A stretch of 64,000 bases of DNA from Ampelomyces quisqualis (GCA_018398575.1 JAGTXZ010000010.1:744001-808000), one strand, 5' to 3'. Counted from the first letter of the stretch, positions 27,086-40,379 are shown. Translations and numbers: made by a program. The notes: generated by a model from the sequence alone, not told the origin.

Positions 27086-27649
27086 ATTAGACTTATCTCT
27101 ACCTAAGGCAGTAAACCTACAGTTAAGAGCCTTAGAAAGGCTATTATACTTCTAGCCTGCATATAAAGAAACTAGGCAACACTTCTTATTTAAGAGTGTG
27201 CAATAAGTACACTTTTTAGATACGTCTAAATAGAATCTAAACTTAATATTAAAATAGCTGTAGGTAAAAGCCTTTGCAACCTGCAGGTAAACAACCTAAT
27301 AGACTAAAGAATAAACCTTAGAAGAGATAAGAATAGACATTATATGTATCTGCAGAAATAATTAGCTAACAATTAAATTAGAAGAGTAGTTAGATAGCTG
27401 TAGGTATATAAACATGTAAGAGGAGAGTGTAGAGAAGTAGTATACTAGAAGGCTAGCCTTATATATATACTTAAAAAGCTTAAAGTAAAGTTAAGAACGT
27501 TAAACGCGCTAGCGCGCCAATTAAAATAATAACAAACAGCTATATTACATTATTCTAAAATAAACTTAAGGTAAATAAGAGTTTAAAACAATTTAGAGAA
27601 GTATCTAAAACAACACTAATACAGACCTAATTAATAGAAACTATTAATT

Positions 27650-27665
27650 TTAAGAAGAGGGGTAA
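27650..27665 (+). other. E1 polypurine tract
   Basis: The purine-rich AAGAAGAGGGG ends a few bases before the 3' LTR, in the usual place for second-strand priming. Confidence 0.7.
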
Positions 27666-27964
27666 TATAACAAGCACATGCAAACACATGTTACATCTAA
27701 TACCTTATAAAGGCTTAGTAACAGATTATATAGAGAGCTAGTAGATTAGAACCAAAAGCGCTTTAACAGCGCTCTAACTTAGCTACTACGCCTGCTATAA
27801 ATATAAGCCTATAGCATAGATAGAGGACAAGTTTCTCTTGTCCTTTTGTACAAGACCTATAGGTATATAGCTAATCCTAAATCTTTGATACAACACGCAC
27901 TCCTATATGCCTCTAATACGTATCTAATTCAATCCTAATAGCTGTACCTACCTGCGTTGTTATA
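27666..27964 (+). repeat. E1 3' LTR
   Basis: 299 bp, beginning TATAAC (from TGTAAC) and ending TTATA (from TTACA). These terminal changes are G-to-A and C-to-T. It is followed by the target duplication TTCTT at 27,965-27,969. Confidence 0.95.
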
Positions 27965-30900
27965 TTCTTATAGTAGTACTATCTTATATCTTATTATTGC
28001 GTTAGCTATAACTAATTAGAAGTTATCTATTTAGTATAGCTAGTAGAACGTTAAGAAGTTACCTTTAATACCTAAAATCTTCTAGCTCTATAGGTCTTGC
28101 GTAACTAGAGTTTAACGCAGTATAAATCTTACTATAATCTTTTCTCTTAACGCTATAAGCGCTATATACTTAAGAGAATTAAGTATATTTTTAACTTCTT
28201 CTTATACCTTAGATAAGTAAGTGTCCTAGCTCTTTACTATAGCTAGGCCTAATATCTTTCTTATCTCTTTTATATCTACAATTTTCTTAATGCTTGCGTA
28301 TATAAAGTTAGTAGTAGTAAATAGTTTAGAACTATCTATATTATCCTTCTTGCCTGTAAAATAGTACTAGTTTAAGAAGTTTTTATTATCTTGCAGTCTA
28401 CTAAGCGCTAAGAAGATAAAAATAAGTATCTTATAGAGACCCTTCTCTATTAGTATATCTAAGAGGGCCTAGGCCTTTTACTAATAACTATAGTTCTTGC
28501 TTTAAATACTCTTGTATAAGTTACTTATAATAGTATTCTTAGATTTGTAGTTATAAAACTTGTTAAAGATAATATGTCTCTATATTACTACATAGCTAGA
28601 AATATTAAGAGTATCTTTTATACTTACTTTACTACTTTTTAATAATGTTTTGCGTGTAGTTATAAGTCTTATAGTTTAGAATTTATTAAGCACGCGTTTT
28701 ACTAATATTATGTAGCTGCATATAATTATAAATTAGCTAGTAAATAGTGCTAGACAGTGCGTAGTTATATTTAGGTAGACTTTTAGTATATAGCGTTCTT
28801 AGATATACTATAGAACTGTCTCTACATACTTCTTACTATTCTTTATAAATTTGCGTAGTAAGACGTTTTAGTTAGACGCTGCAAGGTGCTATTTAACTTA
28901 TAGATTAATTTTTATCTCTATTTCTTTGTTTACTGTTAGTGCGCCTATACTGTATAGAAAAGTATTATTTATAAAGTAGATACAAAGCGCAAAGAAGTTT
29001 TTTAAGTTATACTATTTAGATTTGCAAAGGCCTATAGTAATAATTTTAGCCTTCTATACAGCTAGTGTGCAGCTCTATCTGCTTACTATAGATACTGCAA
29101 ACTATAGCTCTTTTAGTATTAAAGAGTTTTTTTTGCATATATATAGGAATATCTGTTAGTCTATTATAGAGTACTGTTCTTATATATTATCTTTAGCTCT
29201 ATATTTACTAGTTTTATTCTTTAATTAGTCTTTTTACACTTTAGTCTAGTTCTTAAAGTGCGTATGCTCTATAATTATTATAAGTATAGCTAATCTTATT
29301 TTCTTTATACCTATTATATTTCTAAATATGCTACTATTATCTTAAGATAGCTTTTTTTTGTAAAGTGTGTAGGCCTCTGTTAGTTAGTATACTGTAAATA
29401 GAACTGTTAGTTCTTATTATAAATATAGTATTCTAGGCGCGTTATCCTTAAAGTCTTCTAGAAAAGATTTAAAGAAGTTAGCTACTGCCTGCTATTCGTT
29501 CTCTTAGTAGTGTTCTATTACTACTCTAATTTAAGCTTACAGTTTATCTACTATTCTATCTTACGTATTAGTTGCCTAGATTATAGTTATAAGCTTTTTA
29601 TAGTGCACTTACCTTGCGTTTAGTAGAGCTTAGAGCTGTAGCCTTTCTTCTAACGCAAGTTGTTTTGCTAACTAAAGCTCTTTATTCTTATTTTTGTTAT
29701 CTTTATTACACTCTTTTTATTCTTCTTTACTACTAGAGTAAGTATCTTTCTTTAGTAACCTCTATTTTTTTTTATAGCACCTTTGCGTTTCTGTCTAAGT
29801 GTAGTAATTAGCGTAGATATTACGTTGTTTTATATTTACGCAGCATCTTTATCTCTGCTTTCCTTTACTTTCTTTATAGTGCTATTATTTTACTTTTTTA
29901 GGCGCTTAATTTTAGTAGTTAAAGTCTTAATGCGTATGTCTAGGCTATTATCCTTCTTCTTCTTCTTACTCTTGCTTTGTCTGTTAAAGTGTTTGCTACT
30001 ATTTGCTTTAGGTCCTATTAATAATTTACAGGCTAAGTCTGCTAGCGCTCTTAATATCTTTTGTTATTTATAGTTATTGTCTTTAGTGTTATTATTAAGC
30101 TCTAACTAGAGGCGCCTTTGCCTCTTATCTCTAGTAGCACCTACTAGGTTTATAATATTACTGTTACTACCTAAAGTAAAGTACACTATATTATATAGTT
30201 AGCTATTATTATTTATATACTGTTCTAAGTTGTATTACTACTAGGCTTAACTTTGTCTTATACTAGAGTCTAGTATTTAATTGTAACGCCCTTAAGGCTT
30301 CTTATCTTAACGTATAAGTTAATAGTTACAGCTAGATTGTTATTAGTAGTAATTAGGCGCAGCGCTAACGCGTTAAATATCTTTAAAGTTCTAACTATAT
30401 ACTAGTCTATAAATTTTAGTTCTAACAGGTGTTTAACAAGTATACTGTATTTAAAATATTAAAGCTTTATCTTAAAGTTACTGTCTTTAAGCTGCTATTA
30501 ATATGCAGCTGTTATTAGCCTTAAAAGTAGGAAGGTCTAGGCAGTTTAACAATGTACGCTGTCTATAATATAGATATTAACGTTGTTAAGTAATAGTTTA
30601 GTTGTTATTATAGTAAGGCCTATTAGCTAAGTTACTAAAGTAGCAAAAGAACTTAAGACTACTAATACTAACTGCGTGTGTTCTAGTTCTAAGTTTGCAA
30701 GCATTAGCTATCTTTCTATATGTTTAGCTTTAACTTTATTGCTATAGTCTTAAATTTCTAAGATTATCTTCTTTTATATAGCGCTAGCTGTTACTTAATA
30801 GAATTTCCTAAGTATACTACTATTAGTTAGTCTAGGGTATATAGTATACTTAAGCTATTTATCTATTATTAGGCTGCGTATTATTTTTAGGTAGTTAGCC

Positions 30901-32760
30901 TATAAGTATACCTGTTTAATCTTGTTATATGTGTTCTTATATTAGATAAAATCTATTATCTTCTTAACCTATATGCGCTAGTCTACTATATTAATGTTAT
31001 AGCCTATTCTTATAATTACCTATAATATATTATTAGTAGTTATTATCTTTACATTACTTATATACTATTTATTTAATTAAGATAGCTACTACTTATACTT
31101 GTTATTGTGTTCCTATAATGCATATATTATATAATATGTTACGCGTAACAGTTAAGAATAGTATAAGTAGGTGCAAGGATAGTAGAATAGCTATAGCTTA
31201 GTTAGCGTATATAGGTGTGCTTATGTTATATACTTACTTATAATAGTGTTATAATATACAGCGTAGTGTAGTAAACGTAACGTAGAAAATTACGTATATT
31301 TGCATTATAGTAGTATTATTATTATTATATAGTTATAGTGCGTTTGTTATAGCAACGCAGTATTATATAGTTATAGTAGTAAGTTAAAATTATAGGTGCA
31401 AGTAAAAGTAAGTAGGGTTTTATCCTAGTATTATATAGCCTCTTACTTAGCACTAACGCGTTGTGTTATATCTTTAAGGTAAGTAAAAGTATATTCTAGA
31501 GAAGAGCGCCTCTTACTACGTGTTATTCTTAGTACAGTACTATATAGTACTATATAGCACTATATAGCACTAAGCAAAATTCTTACTTTCTAGAGTTTTA
31601 TATTATAGTATAAGTAACTTACCTCTTGTATATTATAGTAGTAGCACTCTTTTAGTCTAGTAAGCAAACTTAGCTAAACCTACTAGTGCTATTGTAGTAG
31701 ACAAGTTATACTAAAACCTAGGTCCTTTTATAGTAGCACTATACTATACTATCTAGTTTCTTAGTCTATAATGCTTTTAATAATCTTAGTTTGTATAACT
31801 ATAAGATAGTAATATAAACGCGTCTGTTTATAGGTTGTACTTAGTTATGTTATCTTATAAAGCAAGTGTTTAGAAGTATTTCTTTCTAACTTTTATATTA
31901 CTATTTATATTATTTCTTATTAGCCTTATTGCTTTTGTATTAGTAGGATTGCTTAACTTAGTCTACTAGTATAATGCTTTGTAAGTATAACCTCTAGTTT
32001 ATACTATTCTATTTTTGTCTACAGCTATATTCCTAAGGTATATTATTATCTGCCTAATATGTAGCTAGTATAGGTAGTCTCTTATATAGTATTCTTTGTA
32101 AATTACAGTTTCTATATTATCTGTTAATATTTACTGCGTAGCTAGTAGGTTACCTCTTCTATTTATCTGCGTTAGCGTAGGCTAAGTTATTTTAGGTATT
32201 TAAGTTTATATTTCCTGTGTGCACTATAGTGTCTCTTTGTTAGCTATATATATACTACCTTATTCTAATATCTACAGCTCTATATAGTATAATAATATTT
32301 ATTAAATAGTTATTTCTTTGTTTTAAGTAGCTAGCAATATATATATACCTCTTATAGTCTTAGATTTATAGTATTACGTTTAATAGTTTATATCTGTTTC
32401 TTTAGTGTTGCAGGTATAACTACAGGACTCTAGTCTTAGTAAAAATACGCAGTAAGGCTGCGTTAGAAGGTTTAAGTTGTATAATAGTGTCTAGCAGTTT
32501 ATGTATAATTATAAAGAAATTTTTTACGCGTCTGCAGTTCTATTAGTAGAAAAAGCTATCTGTTACCTTTTATTTCTTTGCATTATATTATTTTATTACA
32601 ATTCTATATTATCTATTAGTGTATCTAACGCTCTAGACTATGTGCTATTAGCGTAGACAGTAGTTAACAGATCTTTATAGTGTACGCAGCTTGCAGCTAG
32701 TAAGAAAGTGTATAGCAGCCTACTTCTGTTATATATTGTAATATTAGTTTAAGATGTTTG
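27965..32760 (-). mobile_element. SNF2-helicase repeat copy B, 5' segment
   Basis: This continues copy B after the E1 insertion. Matches to copy A run from about A 4,160 (here 27,965) back to A 1 (here about 32,700), in reverse orientation. The upper boundary is not defined because copy A is cut at the window edge; pogo-like sequence is recognised from about 33,100. Confidence 0.85.
28000..30130 (-). pseudogene. SNF2-type helicase remnant (copy B, N-terminal and central part)
   Basis: It is the counterpart of copy A 2,030-4,130. The motif II and III equivalents lie near 28,490-28,620 on the minus strand. The C-terminal third with motif VI sits at 13,000-14,274, beyond the 13.7-kb insertion E1. 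The open stretch on the opposite strand at 29,783-30,073 is a shadow of the lysine-rich coiled-coil segment. Stops are as in copy A but not always at the same sites, consistent with independent RIP of the copies. Confidence 0.7.
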
Positions 32761-33099
32761 TCTTTTTAACTAAATAGTTTTACTTTACGTTCTATAGATT
32801 TGTTTATAAAGAGATTAGTTTTTCTTTTTTAACACTTAGTTTGCTGTTAATATAGTAGTAATCTCTTATTTAAGTGTTTTTTCTTAGTATTAGTAACTAA
32901 TATTGCAAAGTATATAGTACGCAGTATCTTATAAAGAATACTATTATTATCTATTGTCTTATGTTCTTATATAATAGCCTTGTCTCTTATTAACATGTCT
33001 TATAGTATAGTATTTTTGCTTAGTGCTAGTATACTAGAGTGCTTAACTTTCTACACTACTATCTTACCTAGATATTACTATACATATATAATTTCTTAA

Positions 33100-33578
33100 C
33101 AACTCTACTCTTTTAGTTGCATAAATTATGTACTACTACTTTAAATTATTAATCTAGTCTTTAGCTTAATATAGTTAGTGCTAAGTAATTATTCTTTAAT
33201 TTTAGTATTTGCTAGGCTAATATTATCTAGTTATTTTAGTTAATGCGCTAGCTAAAATACTAGAGATTACAGGCTCTGTAAGATAATTTGTGCAATAGCT
33301 ATTCTTGTTTTAGTTAAGTATAGTATTGTTACACTTTTCTAACTATAACTATACTATAATATTACTCTTAGTTTTTACGCTTGCAAATAGCCTAGCGTTA
33401 TCTTATTTTAAGTATATAGCATTCTTGTATTTATATTAGTGTAGTCTTACTACCTAATTATATATATCTTTTTAGCGTCTATCTTACAGCTCTATAGCTA
33501 TCTATTTTATAGTTACTTGTTACAGTGCTTTTAGCTTATTAATATATTGCCTATTATTTGTAGTAAACTCTTGCTAAC
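33100..33578 (-). mobile_element. Pogo/Fot1-like element, 3' segment
   Basis: The minus strand shows a basic, Gln/Lys-rich frame that fits a pogo transposase C-terminus. It is cut by E2, with the target duplication CTAAC at 33,574-33,578 and 40,694-40,698. No terminal inverted repeat was found. Confidence 0.45.
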
Positions 33579-33877
33579 TGTAACAACGCAGGTAGGTACA
33601 GCTATTAGGATTAAATTGGATACGTATTAGAGGCATATAAGAGTGCGTGTTATATTAGAGATTCTAGATTGGCTATACACCTATAGGTCTTGTACAGAAG
33701 GACAAGAGAAACTTGTCCTCTATCTATGCTATAGGCTTATATTTATAGTAGGCGTAGCAGCTAAGTTAGAGCGCTGTTAGAGCGCTTTTAGTCTTAATCT
33801 ACTAGCTCCCTATATAATCTGTTACTAAGCCTTTATAAGGTATTAGATATAACATGTGTTTGTATATGCTTGTTATA
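33579..33877 (-). repeat. E2 3' LTR
   Basis: 299 bp; on the + strand it begins TGTAACAACG and ends GCTTGTTATA. Confidence 0.95.
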
Positions 33878-33892
33878 TTACCTCCCTTCTTA
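33878..33892 (-). other. E2 polypurine tract
   Basis: On the minus strand AAGAAGGGAGG lies a few bases before the 3' LTR. Confidence 0.7.
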
Positions 33893-34202
33893 AAATTAAT
33901 AGTCTCTATTAATTAGGTCTGTATTAGTGTTGTTTTAGATACCTCTCTAAATTGTTATAAACTTATATTTACCTTAAGTTTATTTTGGAATAACGTAATA
34001 TAGCTGTTTGTTGTTGTTTTAATCTGCGCGCTAGCGCGTTTAAAGTTCCTAACTTTACCTTAAGCTTTTTAAGTATATATACAAGGCTAGCCCTCTAGTA
34101 TACTACTTCTTTACACTTTCTCTCTACACGTTTGTATACCTACAGCTATCTAACTGCTTTCCTAATTTAGTTGTTAGCTAATTGTTTCTGCAGATACACA
34201 CA

Positions 34203-34811
34203 ATGCCTATTTCTGTCCCTTCTAAGGCTTATCTCTTAGCCTATTAGGTTGTTTACCTGCAGGCTGCAAGGGCTTTTGCCTGCAGCTATTTTAATATTAA
34301 GTTTAGATTCTATTTAGATGTGTCTAAGAAGTGTGCTTATTACACACTCTTAAATAAGAAGTGTTGCCTAGTTCTCCTATATACAGGCTAGGAGTATAAT
34401 AGCCTCTCTAAGGCTCTTAACTGCAGGTTTGCTGCTCTAGGTAGAGATAAGTCTAATAAGGTAGTATTAGAGTAGGAGGCTGCTGTTAAGAAGGCAGCGT
34501 TTCAGTTAGCTACTGTTGTGCAAGTAGGCACTACACAAGTAGCTAATATAAACAACGCTAACTTATTAGTTAGCGCTTATTACTAAAGGGAAGAGCTAGC
34601 TAGGGAGGTTAGGGTAATAGCTAAGAAGGTTAGGTTGCTTAGAAAGAGCACAGCTAGGTTAACTAGTGTAGTTGCTTAGCTAGTAGATGTTATAATAGTA
34701 TTAAGGGCCAATTAGTTAGTAGAGCAAGAGAAGGCGCAGGTAGCAACGTTTTAGGTAGTAGTAGAGCAGGAGGCAGGTACTTGCAGCAGGCAGAGCTAGA
34801 ACAGAAGATAA
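34203..34811 (+). pseudogene. Antisense cysteine-motif ORF of E2
   Basis: It reads opposite to gag-pol of E2. ATG at 34,203 opens a frame of 202 codons to TAA at 34,809-34,811, with eight internal stops, all TAG or TAA. The cysteine cluster at 34,332-34,364 is KKCAYYTLLNKKC: the second Cys has become Tyr by a G-to-A change but is intact in E1. A long helical segment, Glu/Lys/Arg-rich (about 34,460-34,770), follows. The TAA may itself be a RIP product, because readable codons continue to about 34,923. Function unknown; possibly a regulatory or nucleic-acid-binding protein. Confidence 0.6.
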
Positions 34812-34989
34812 CTAGGTAGTATGTTAGTGTCTGTACCTAGGGATTTAGATAGTTAAGAACGTCCTACTAGTAGCAGCAACAGTCTGCTATTAGATCTAAT
34901 AGAAGAGTAAGACTCCTATTGTTAATAGCTGTTACCTACTAGTATAGTAGTTGCAATATTAAGTTTAATTTCCCTAATATAATTATCTT

Positions 34990-37900
34990 GCAATGCTGTA
35001 AGATCTTTAACTCTTTTTTCTTATACTATAATCTACTTAGCTAACGCTTGTAAGAGTCTTAGCTATTTTAGATAGCGTTTATAGAACGCTTGTAATATGT
35101 ATAAGGCGCTTATAAAGTTTAAGGCGTTATACTAGGTAGAGTTAGAGTTATAGCCTACTTATTTTACGCAATACTTTAAGATAGAGTAGTACAGCTTGCT
35201 AGCTAGGATCTCTTTAACTTTCTATTCTTTAACGCCTTAAATTAGGATGCTAGATAGGTTTAGGCTTAGCTAACTAGGCAGGGGGTTGTTAGGGTCCTTG
35301 CGGAGGACGTCTAGAGCAAATACGTTATAGATCTTAGAACTTTTAGGTAGCTTTAGTTAAAATAAATAGCTAACTTGTTCTAGAACTTTAAAAGAGCCTT
35401 CCTACAATTTAGTAAGTTTGCAACTTAGGCAGGTAACAGATAAGTTTTAGGTTAAGAGGTAAACCTTATTATCTACTACCTAATTAACAGGTTAACAATA
35501 TTTGTTTACTTTAGCAGCTATTTGTTTCTACACTTTCTCTATATTATCTTTGGCTGTGCGCTAGGCTTTATGCATGCAAGTAGCTAAGCTTAAGGCATCC
35601 TTAACGTTTACATCTTTGTGTTTTAAAGAGGATAATGCTTAATCCTAGCTCTATTATAGTTTAGATCTAAACAGGAGCTAGTACAGCGCTATACTAATTG
35701 CAGAGTGTAGCAGTATAGCTTAGGCTTAATTAATTATTAGCAAGAGGTTACTCTAGTTATTCTAGTAATAAGATATAAAAGGCCTTAATTATTAATTAAT
35801 ATACTTGTTTAGAATCTTAGTTTGTCTATTAGTTTATTTATAGTAGGCCGTAGAAAGCTTAAGTTGCACGCCTAGGATCTTGTAGAACTTAGACTAGAAT
35901 TAGGACATAAACTAGGGTCTGCAGTTAGACACTATACTTTTAGGCGTGTAGCTAAATTAGTATACTTATTAGATAAACAAGTAAGCTATTTCTTAAGCGT
36001 TAATTGTTTTGTAGGAAGGAATAGAAACAGCTTGCTTAGATAGGCAATTAATAACAACTATAATTTAATTATAGCTATAACAATCTATTAGAAATGTCTT
36101 AAAATCTATACACAAATGCTGCATAGGCCTATTAGGAATTTATAATAGATAGAGGAAACCTTAGGCTTAGAGCTGTCTTAGATAAGATCTTTGATAAGAA
36201 ACGTAGTTTTGTACATAGCGTTTGTATATAGCCTCTATACCCCTCTAATAATATTGCTAAGCTAAAAGCTAATATATCTTTGTAGCGCTTAGGTAAGCAG
36301 TAAATACCTAATTGTAAGCTTCTTTAATTAGTTAAGTGCATAAAGAAGAGTCTCTAGGTACATATAGGCGTAAGTAATACAGCAGTAGTCCTTCTTAGAT
36401 ATAATACAGCTATAGTAGCGTAAGGCGTTCTTCCTTAAAGGAGCAGCGATTTTCTGCTAGCAGAGCTTTAATTAGTTCTAACAAGTTAAGATTTAGGGGG
36501 GCACTAATAGATTAGACTAAAATAGCTAAAATATTAATCTCTAGCTAGTTACAGACGTAGTTCTAAGCTAGTTTAGAGTTAACTAGGGGGCTTAGGCGTT
36601 TAGGTCCTAGAAGTACACAGGATCTATTGTCTTGTTAGGCAGCCTTAATCTTGCTAACGTCCTGTTCTCTTTAGCTTAGGATATTAGCTTGCTTGTTAAG
36701 CTTACTAGGCGTGTACTTAATACAGAAATTAAAAGAGGTAATAATCTCTGCCTATTGTGCTTAACGTGCATTAAGAACCTTAGTAGTTATAAAGTATTCT
36801 AAGAAGTAGTAATCTAAATACACCTAGATTTAACTCTGTATAGAGGTAAGTTCAGCTCTCTACTCCTTAAACGCTTTTAGAATAGTAAAAAGTTTCTTAT
36901 TGTATATTTCCTAATTAAGCTTAGCCCCAAATAGGGCGTAACTATAGAAGGCTATAGGATACTACTTGTTGTTAGAGTGCTTTTAAGAGAGTACTCCTGC
37001 TATTACTCTATCTAACGCGTTAGTTTCTAACTTTATATTATACTTAGGATAGAAATAAGATAGCGTAGGAATAGCTAGGAGTAAGGCTTTAATCTAATTA
37101 AAAGCCTGTTAGCAGTCTATAGTCTAATTAAACAGTGTAGCAGGACTTTAAAGCTTTATAATTAGTTTAGCTACACAGGAGAAATTCTTAATAAATTGTT
37201 AATAGAAACTAGTCAAACTAAGAAATAACTTAACGCTAGTAACTATAGTAGGTTTAGCCTAATTTTAGAGTACTTCTACCTTGTTAGGGTTAACTTTAGT
37301 GCTCTAGTTTGTTAAAACGTAACCTAGATACTTTGTGCAGGTTACATGGAATTTACTCTTCTAAATGTCTACTTAGAGTCCTATAGTACGTAGGCGCTCT
37401 AGGACCTTTTAGACGTGTTCCTAATGTAAGTTTATATCCTTAGAGTAGATTAGGATGTTATTAAGATACGCAATGCAGAAATTATTAAGATAATTAATTA
37501 GTATATTATTTATGTAGCGTTAATACGTAGCTAGCCTATTGCACAAGCTAAAAAGGAGAACCTTACACTTATATATACTATAACAGGTCTGAAAGGTAGT
37601 ATACTCTTTAGAGTTAAGATCTATACAAATTTTGTTAAAAGCAGCCTAGATGTTAACTTAGTAAAGATCTTAGCCTTAGAGAGGCGTAATAGCAGCTTAT
37701 TAATACAAGGGATTAGATAGACGTTCTTGCGCGTAAGGGCGTTAATCTTCTAGTAGTCTACACAGATGCGTATATCTCTATTTAGTTTGCGTACACAAAG
37801 GATAAGTAAAGTAAAAGGACTTTAGCTAGCCTTAATAAAACCTTTCTAAAGGTGTTCCTAGACGTAGGCCTTAGTAGCTTTAAGCTCCTCCTAGTTTTGC

Positions 37901-38830
37901 TTGTACAGGAGACTAAACGTATTTAGTAATAGTTTTTTAAGAATAATCTTATAATTATACAAACAATAAGGAGGTAATTAATTAGCTGCTAACTTACTAA
38001 ATATATTCTAATACTAGGAGTAACAGGCAGGTAATCTCTTATCTAATTGGCTTTAATTGTCTGCGTCATCCTTAGAGGCAAGGATCCTATTAATCTTATA
38101 GAGGCTTGTTGTAAAGAACTTGTTCTAGGGCTTCTTTATAATAAAGTAAAATGCATTAGCAGAAATAAGAGTAATGCAGGTAGTTAGAAAGAGTTTAGAC
38201 TCCAAGTAGTTTTGCTTAGTTAAGGTATAAGGCATCTCTAAGATTTTTTAGGCTAATAGGAGCTTTAAGCATCCCTTAATACAATAAATAGAAGAAGAGA
38301 AATAGTAAGGACTGTTTTAGATATAATAGTCTTCTTTCTCTTATAGGGCGTTGCGTTGTTGCACATTAAGATAGACAGTAGCTAGCACTATAGCTTAATA
38401 TAGAATAGTAGGAATAGGAAGTAAAGGATTGTATAAACAGAGGTACTTAGATAGCCAAATAAACTGTAACCTATCTGTGTCTAATTAAATCTTAAATTGT
38501 CTTAACTATTAGAGGCTAAGTATACAATCCTAAGACCTAAGATTAAGAATAAAGAATAGACAGTTTAAAATCTTTTAGCTATTAATATTTAAGTGTAGTT
38601 AAATATATTAAGTAACTAAAGAAGTAATCTAATCCTTAAAGCTGCGTACCTAAACCTAGAAGAAGAGCTTCTAGATAGGTTGCTGCAAGGCTTTAGAAAC
38701 AGATAAGATAATTTGTAAATTTAAAAATAGAAAACCTTAAGTACTAGTATTAATAAGAGTATTAAAGTGTAAGCTAAGGCCTTAGTTATAAAGAAGCGTA
38801 GGTATAAGGAAATAGAGACTGCAAAACAAA
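34990..38830 (-). pseudogene. E2 pol remnant: RT, RNase H, integrase, chromodomain
   Basis: Reverse-complement counterpart of E1 pol. The YLDD box reads YLNN (+ strand near 37,458-37,470). The chromodomain lies near 35,080-35,190 and the integrase region at about 35,400-36,500. Stops are of the TAG/TAA type. The shared LNN in E1 and E2 suggests either a common hot site for G-to-A change or descent from a mutated copy. Confidence 0.83.
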
Positions 38831-38879
38831 TAAGAAAGGTTAAGGTAAGATAGATTGTAACAGCTTAGGCCTAGAAAGG

Positions 38880-39980
38880 AGTGTCCTCTTAGGCGCTTCT
38901 GTTTCTTATACAATACACTTCCTAATTAGGTTGCTCTTAAGCATCTTTATACTTATCTACTTCTACAGCTTTAATCTAACGTACACAAGGCTTTGTGCAG
39001 TTACTAGAGTAGTATTCTAGCTTACTACAATTGTAACAACTACTAGGAGTCTTTTATTATTCTAGCTTAGAGGTCTTTATAAGAAGACACACTGTTGTAG
39101 ATTAATAGACTAGCGCAGAATTTGTTAGAGCGCTAGTAGTAGTAGTCTAATTCAGCTCTAAATTCTGTTATAGGGCTAACCTAATTAGTAACTTAGCAGC
39201 AGCTAGTGTTATACTTAGTGTAGAGTTGTTCTTCTACTCTATATTATATACAGTAAGGTGTTCTACTATCTAATTAAATAAGTTCTTCTATTAGTGCCTA
39301 AATCCTAGGTTAGGGGCTCGCAACCCTAGCGTAATCTTAGTCTATAAGTAGTAAAACTACTCTAAAGAGAGTACTTGTTTCTTAACTATAGAACTTAGAA
39401 ACCTAGCTTTAAACAAGGGGAACGTTTTCTCCTTAGTTATCTGCATTTAATCAAAAGCTGCTTAGCTTTTAGCTACCTTGTTACCTGTAATAAAGTAAGA
39501 CTTAAGTAGCCTAATTATTTGCTTAGCGTTCTAGAATTACTCTTAATTAGTATCTAATAAATATTGTAGCTTAAGATAGCCCTTGGCTAATCCTGTAGTG
39601 TAGTCCTATACTAAGGCTATGCGTTGTCTTTTAGTCTAATAGTAATCTAAGTTAATCTTAAGTTAATCCTAGATAGAGGCCTGCTATTAGCAGAAGGTAG
39701 AATCTTTTCTATTACTAAGATTATCTATATTAGGCGTTTTCTTAGATTGTTAAAGTTAGCAAGAGCCTTTATAGTAATGTAAGTACTTAGATATAGAGCT
39801 ATTAGATAAATAGCAGGGTGCAGAATTGTTCTAGGGTAATTTAGTAGTAGGTAGAGGCTTGTCTAGTCCTATTAACAGAGTTAGTCCTTTCTTAAGGGAA
39901 TTAATTTCTGCTAAAGCCTATTTTAAATCTTGTTATAATTGATTAACCTCTATTTAGGCAAAAGTCAGATTTAGTGCAGC
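38880..39980 (-). pseudogene. E2 gag remnant
   Basis: On the minus strand the zinc knuckle at about 38,998-39,039 reads CYNCSKLEYYSSNC: both first Cys are kept and His has become Tyr, the complement of the damage in E1. A capsid-like region lies at about 39,200-39,700. Confidence 0.72.
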
Positions 39981-40379
39981 TCTAGGCTAAGGGAGTTCCT
40001 TAGTGTCTGTCTTTTTTGCTTTAGCACTCTGTTGCCAGGTTGTTACAGTTGATACAGAGTCGTCTTAGAAGAAGGCTTCTAGAGTTAGTTCTTTAGGGGG
40101 AGTTATTAGCGTTGCCTCTAATACTCCTAGGTTATTAATAGTCTCTAAGTTTCTATTGTAGCGCTAAACACAACTTTTCTAAAGTAATCCTAACTGTTGT
40201 GTTAATAGGAAGATCTAAACCTAAAGGCTTTAGCTGTTAAGAGATCTAAGGGATCCTAACTGTGTTTAATAGATTTAAGGTTGCAAACAGATCTAATTTA
40301 GATAGAGTTTTAGACGTTTTAACGCAATCTTTTTAAAAGTAAATTGCAATATTATATAAATGCTATTACTAGTAGAACA

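Larger units (their letters stand above)
20160..27340 (-). pseudogene. Antisense cysteine-motif ORF of E1, split by G1
   Basis: It reads on the minus strand from ATG at 27,340 down to 27,086, then continues at 20,538 after G1. Early residues include KKCTYCTLLNKKC, a clean CX2CX6C cluster at about 27,179-27,213, followed by a long helical, Glu/Lys/Arg-rich region. The same frame exists uninterrupted in E2 (34,203-34,811). It sits between the chromodomain and the 3' LTR, opposite to gag-pol. Only TAG/TAA interrupt it. The function is unknown; the cysteine spacing resembles half of a fungal Zn2Cys6 cluster. Confidence 0.55.
14275..27964 (+). mobile_element. Ty3/gypsy chromovirus E1 (299-bp LTRs), interrupted by G1
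   Basis: LTRs lie at 14,275-14,573 and 27,666-27,964 and the target duplication TTCTT flanks both ends. Removing G1 and one copy of its target site leaves about 7.14 kb, matching E2 (7,115 bp). Order: LTR, self-complementary primer site, gag with CCHC knuckle, pol (RT, RNase H, integrase), chromodomain, antisense cysteine frame, purine tract, LTR. All genes are RIP-inactivated. Confidence 0.95.
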
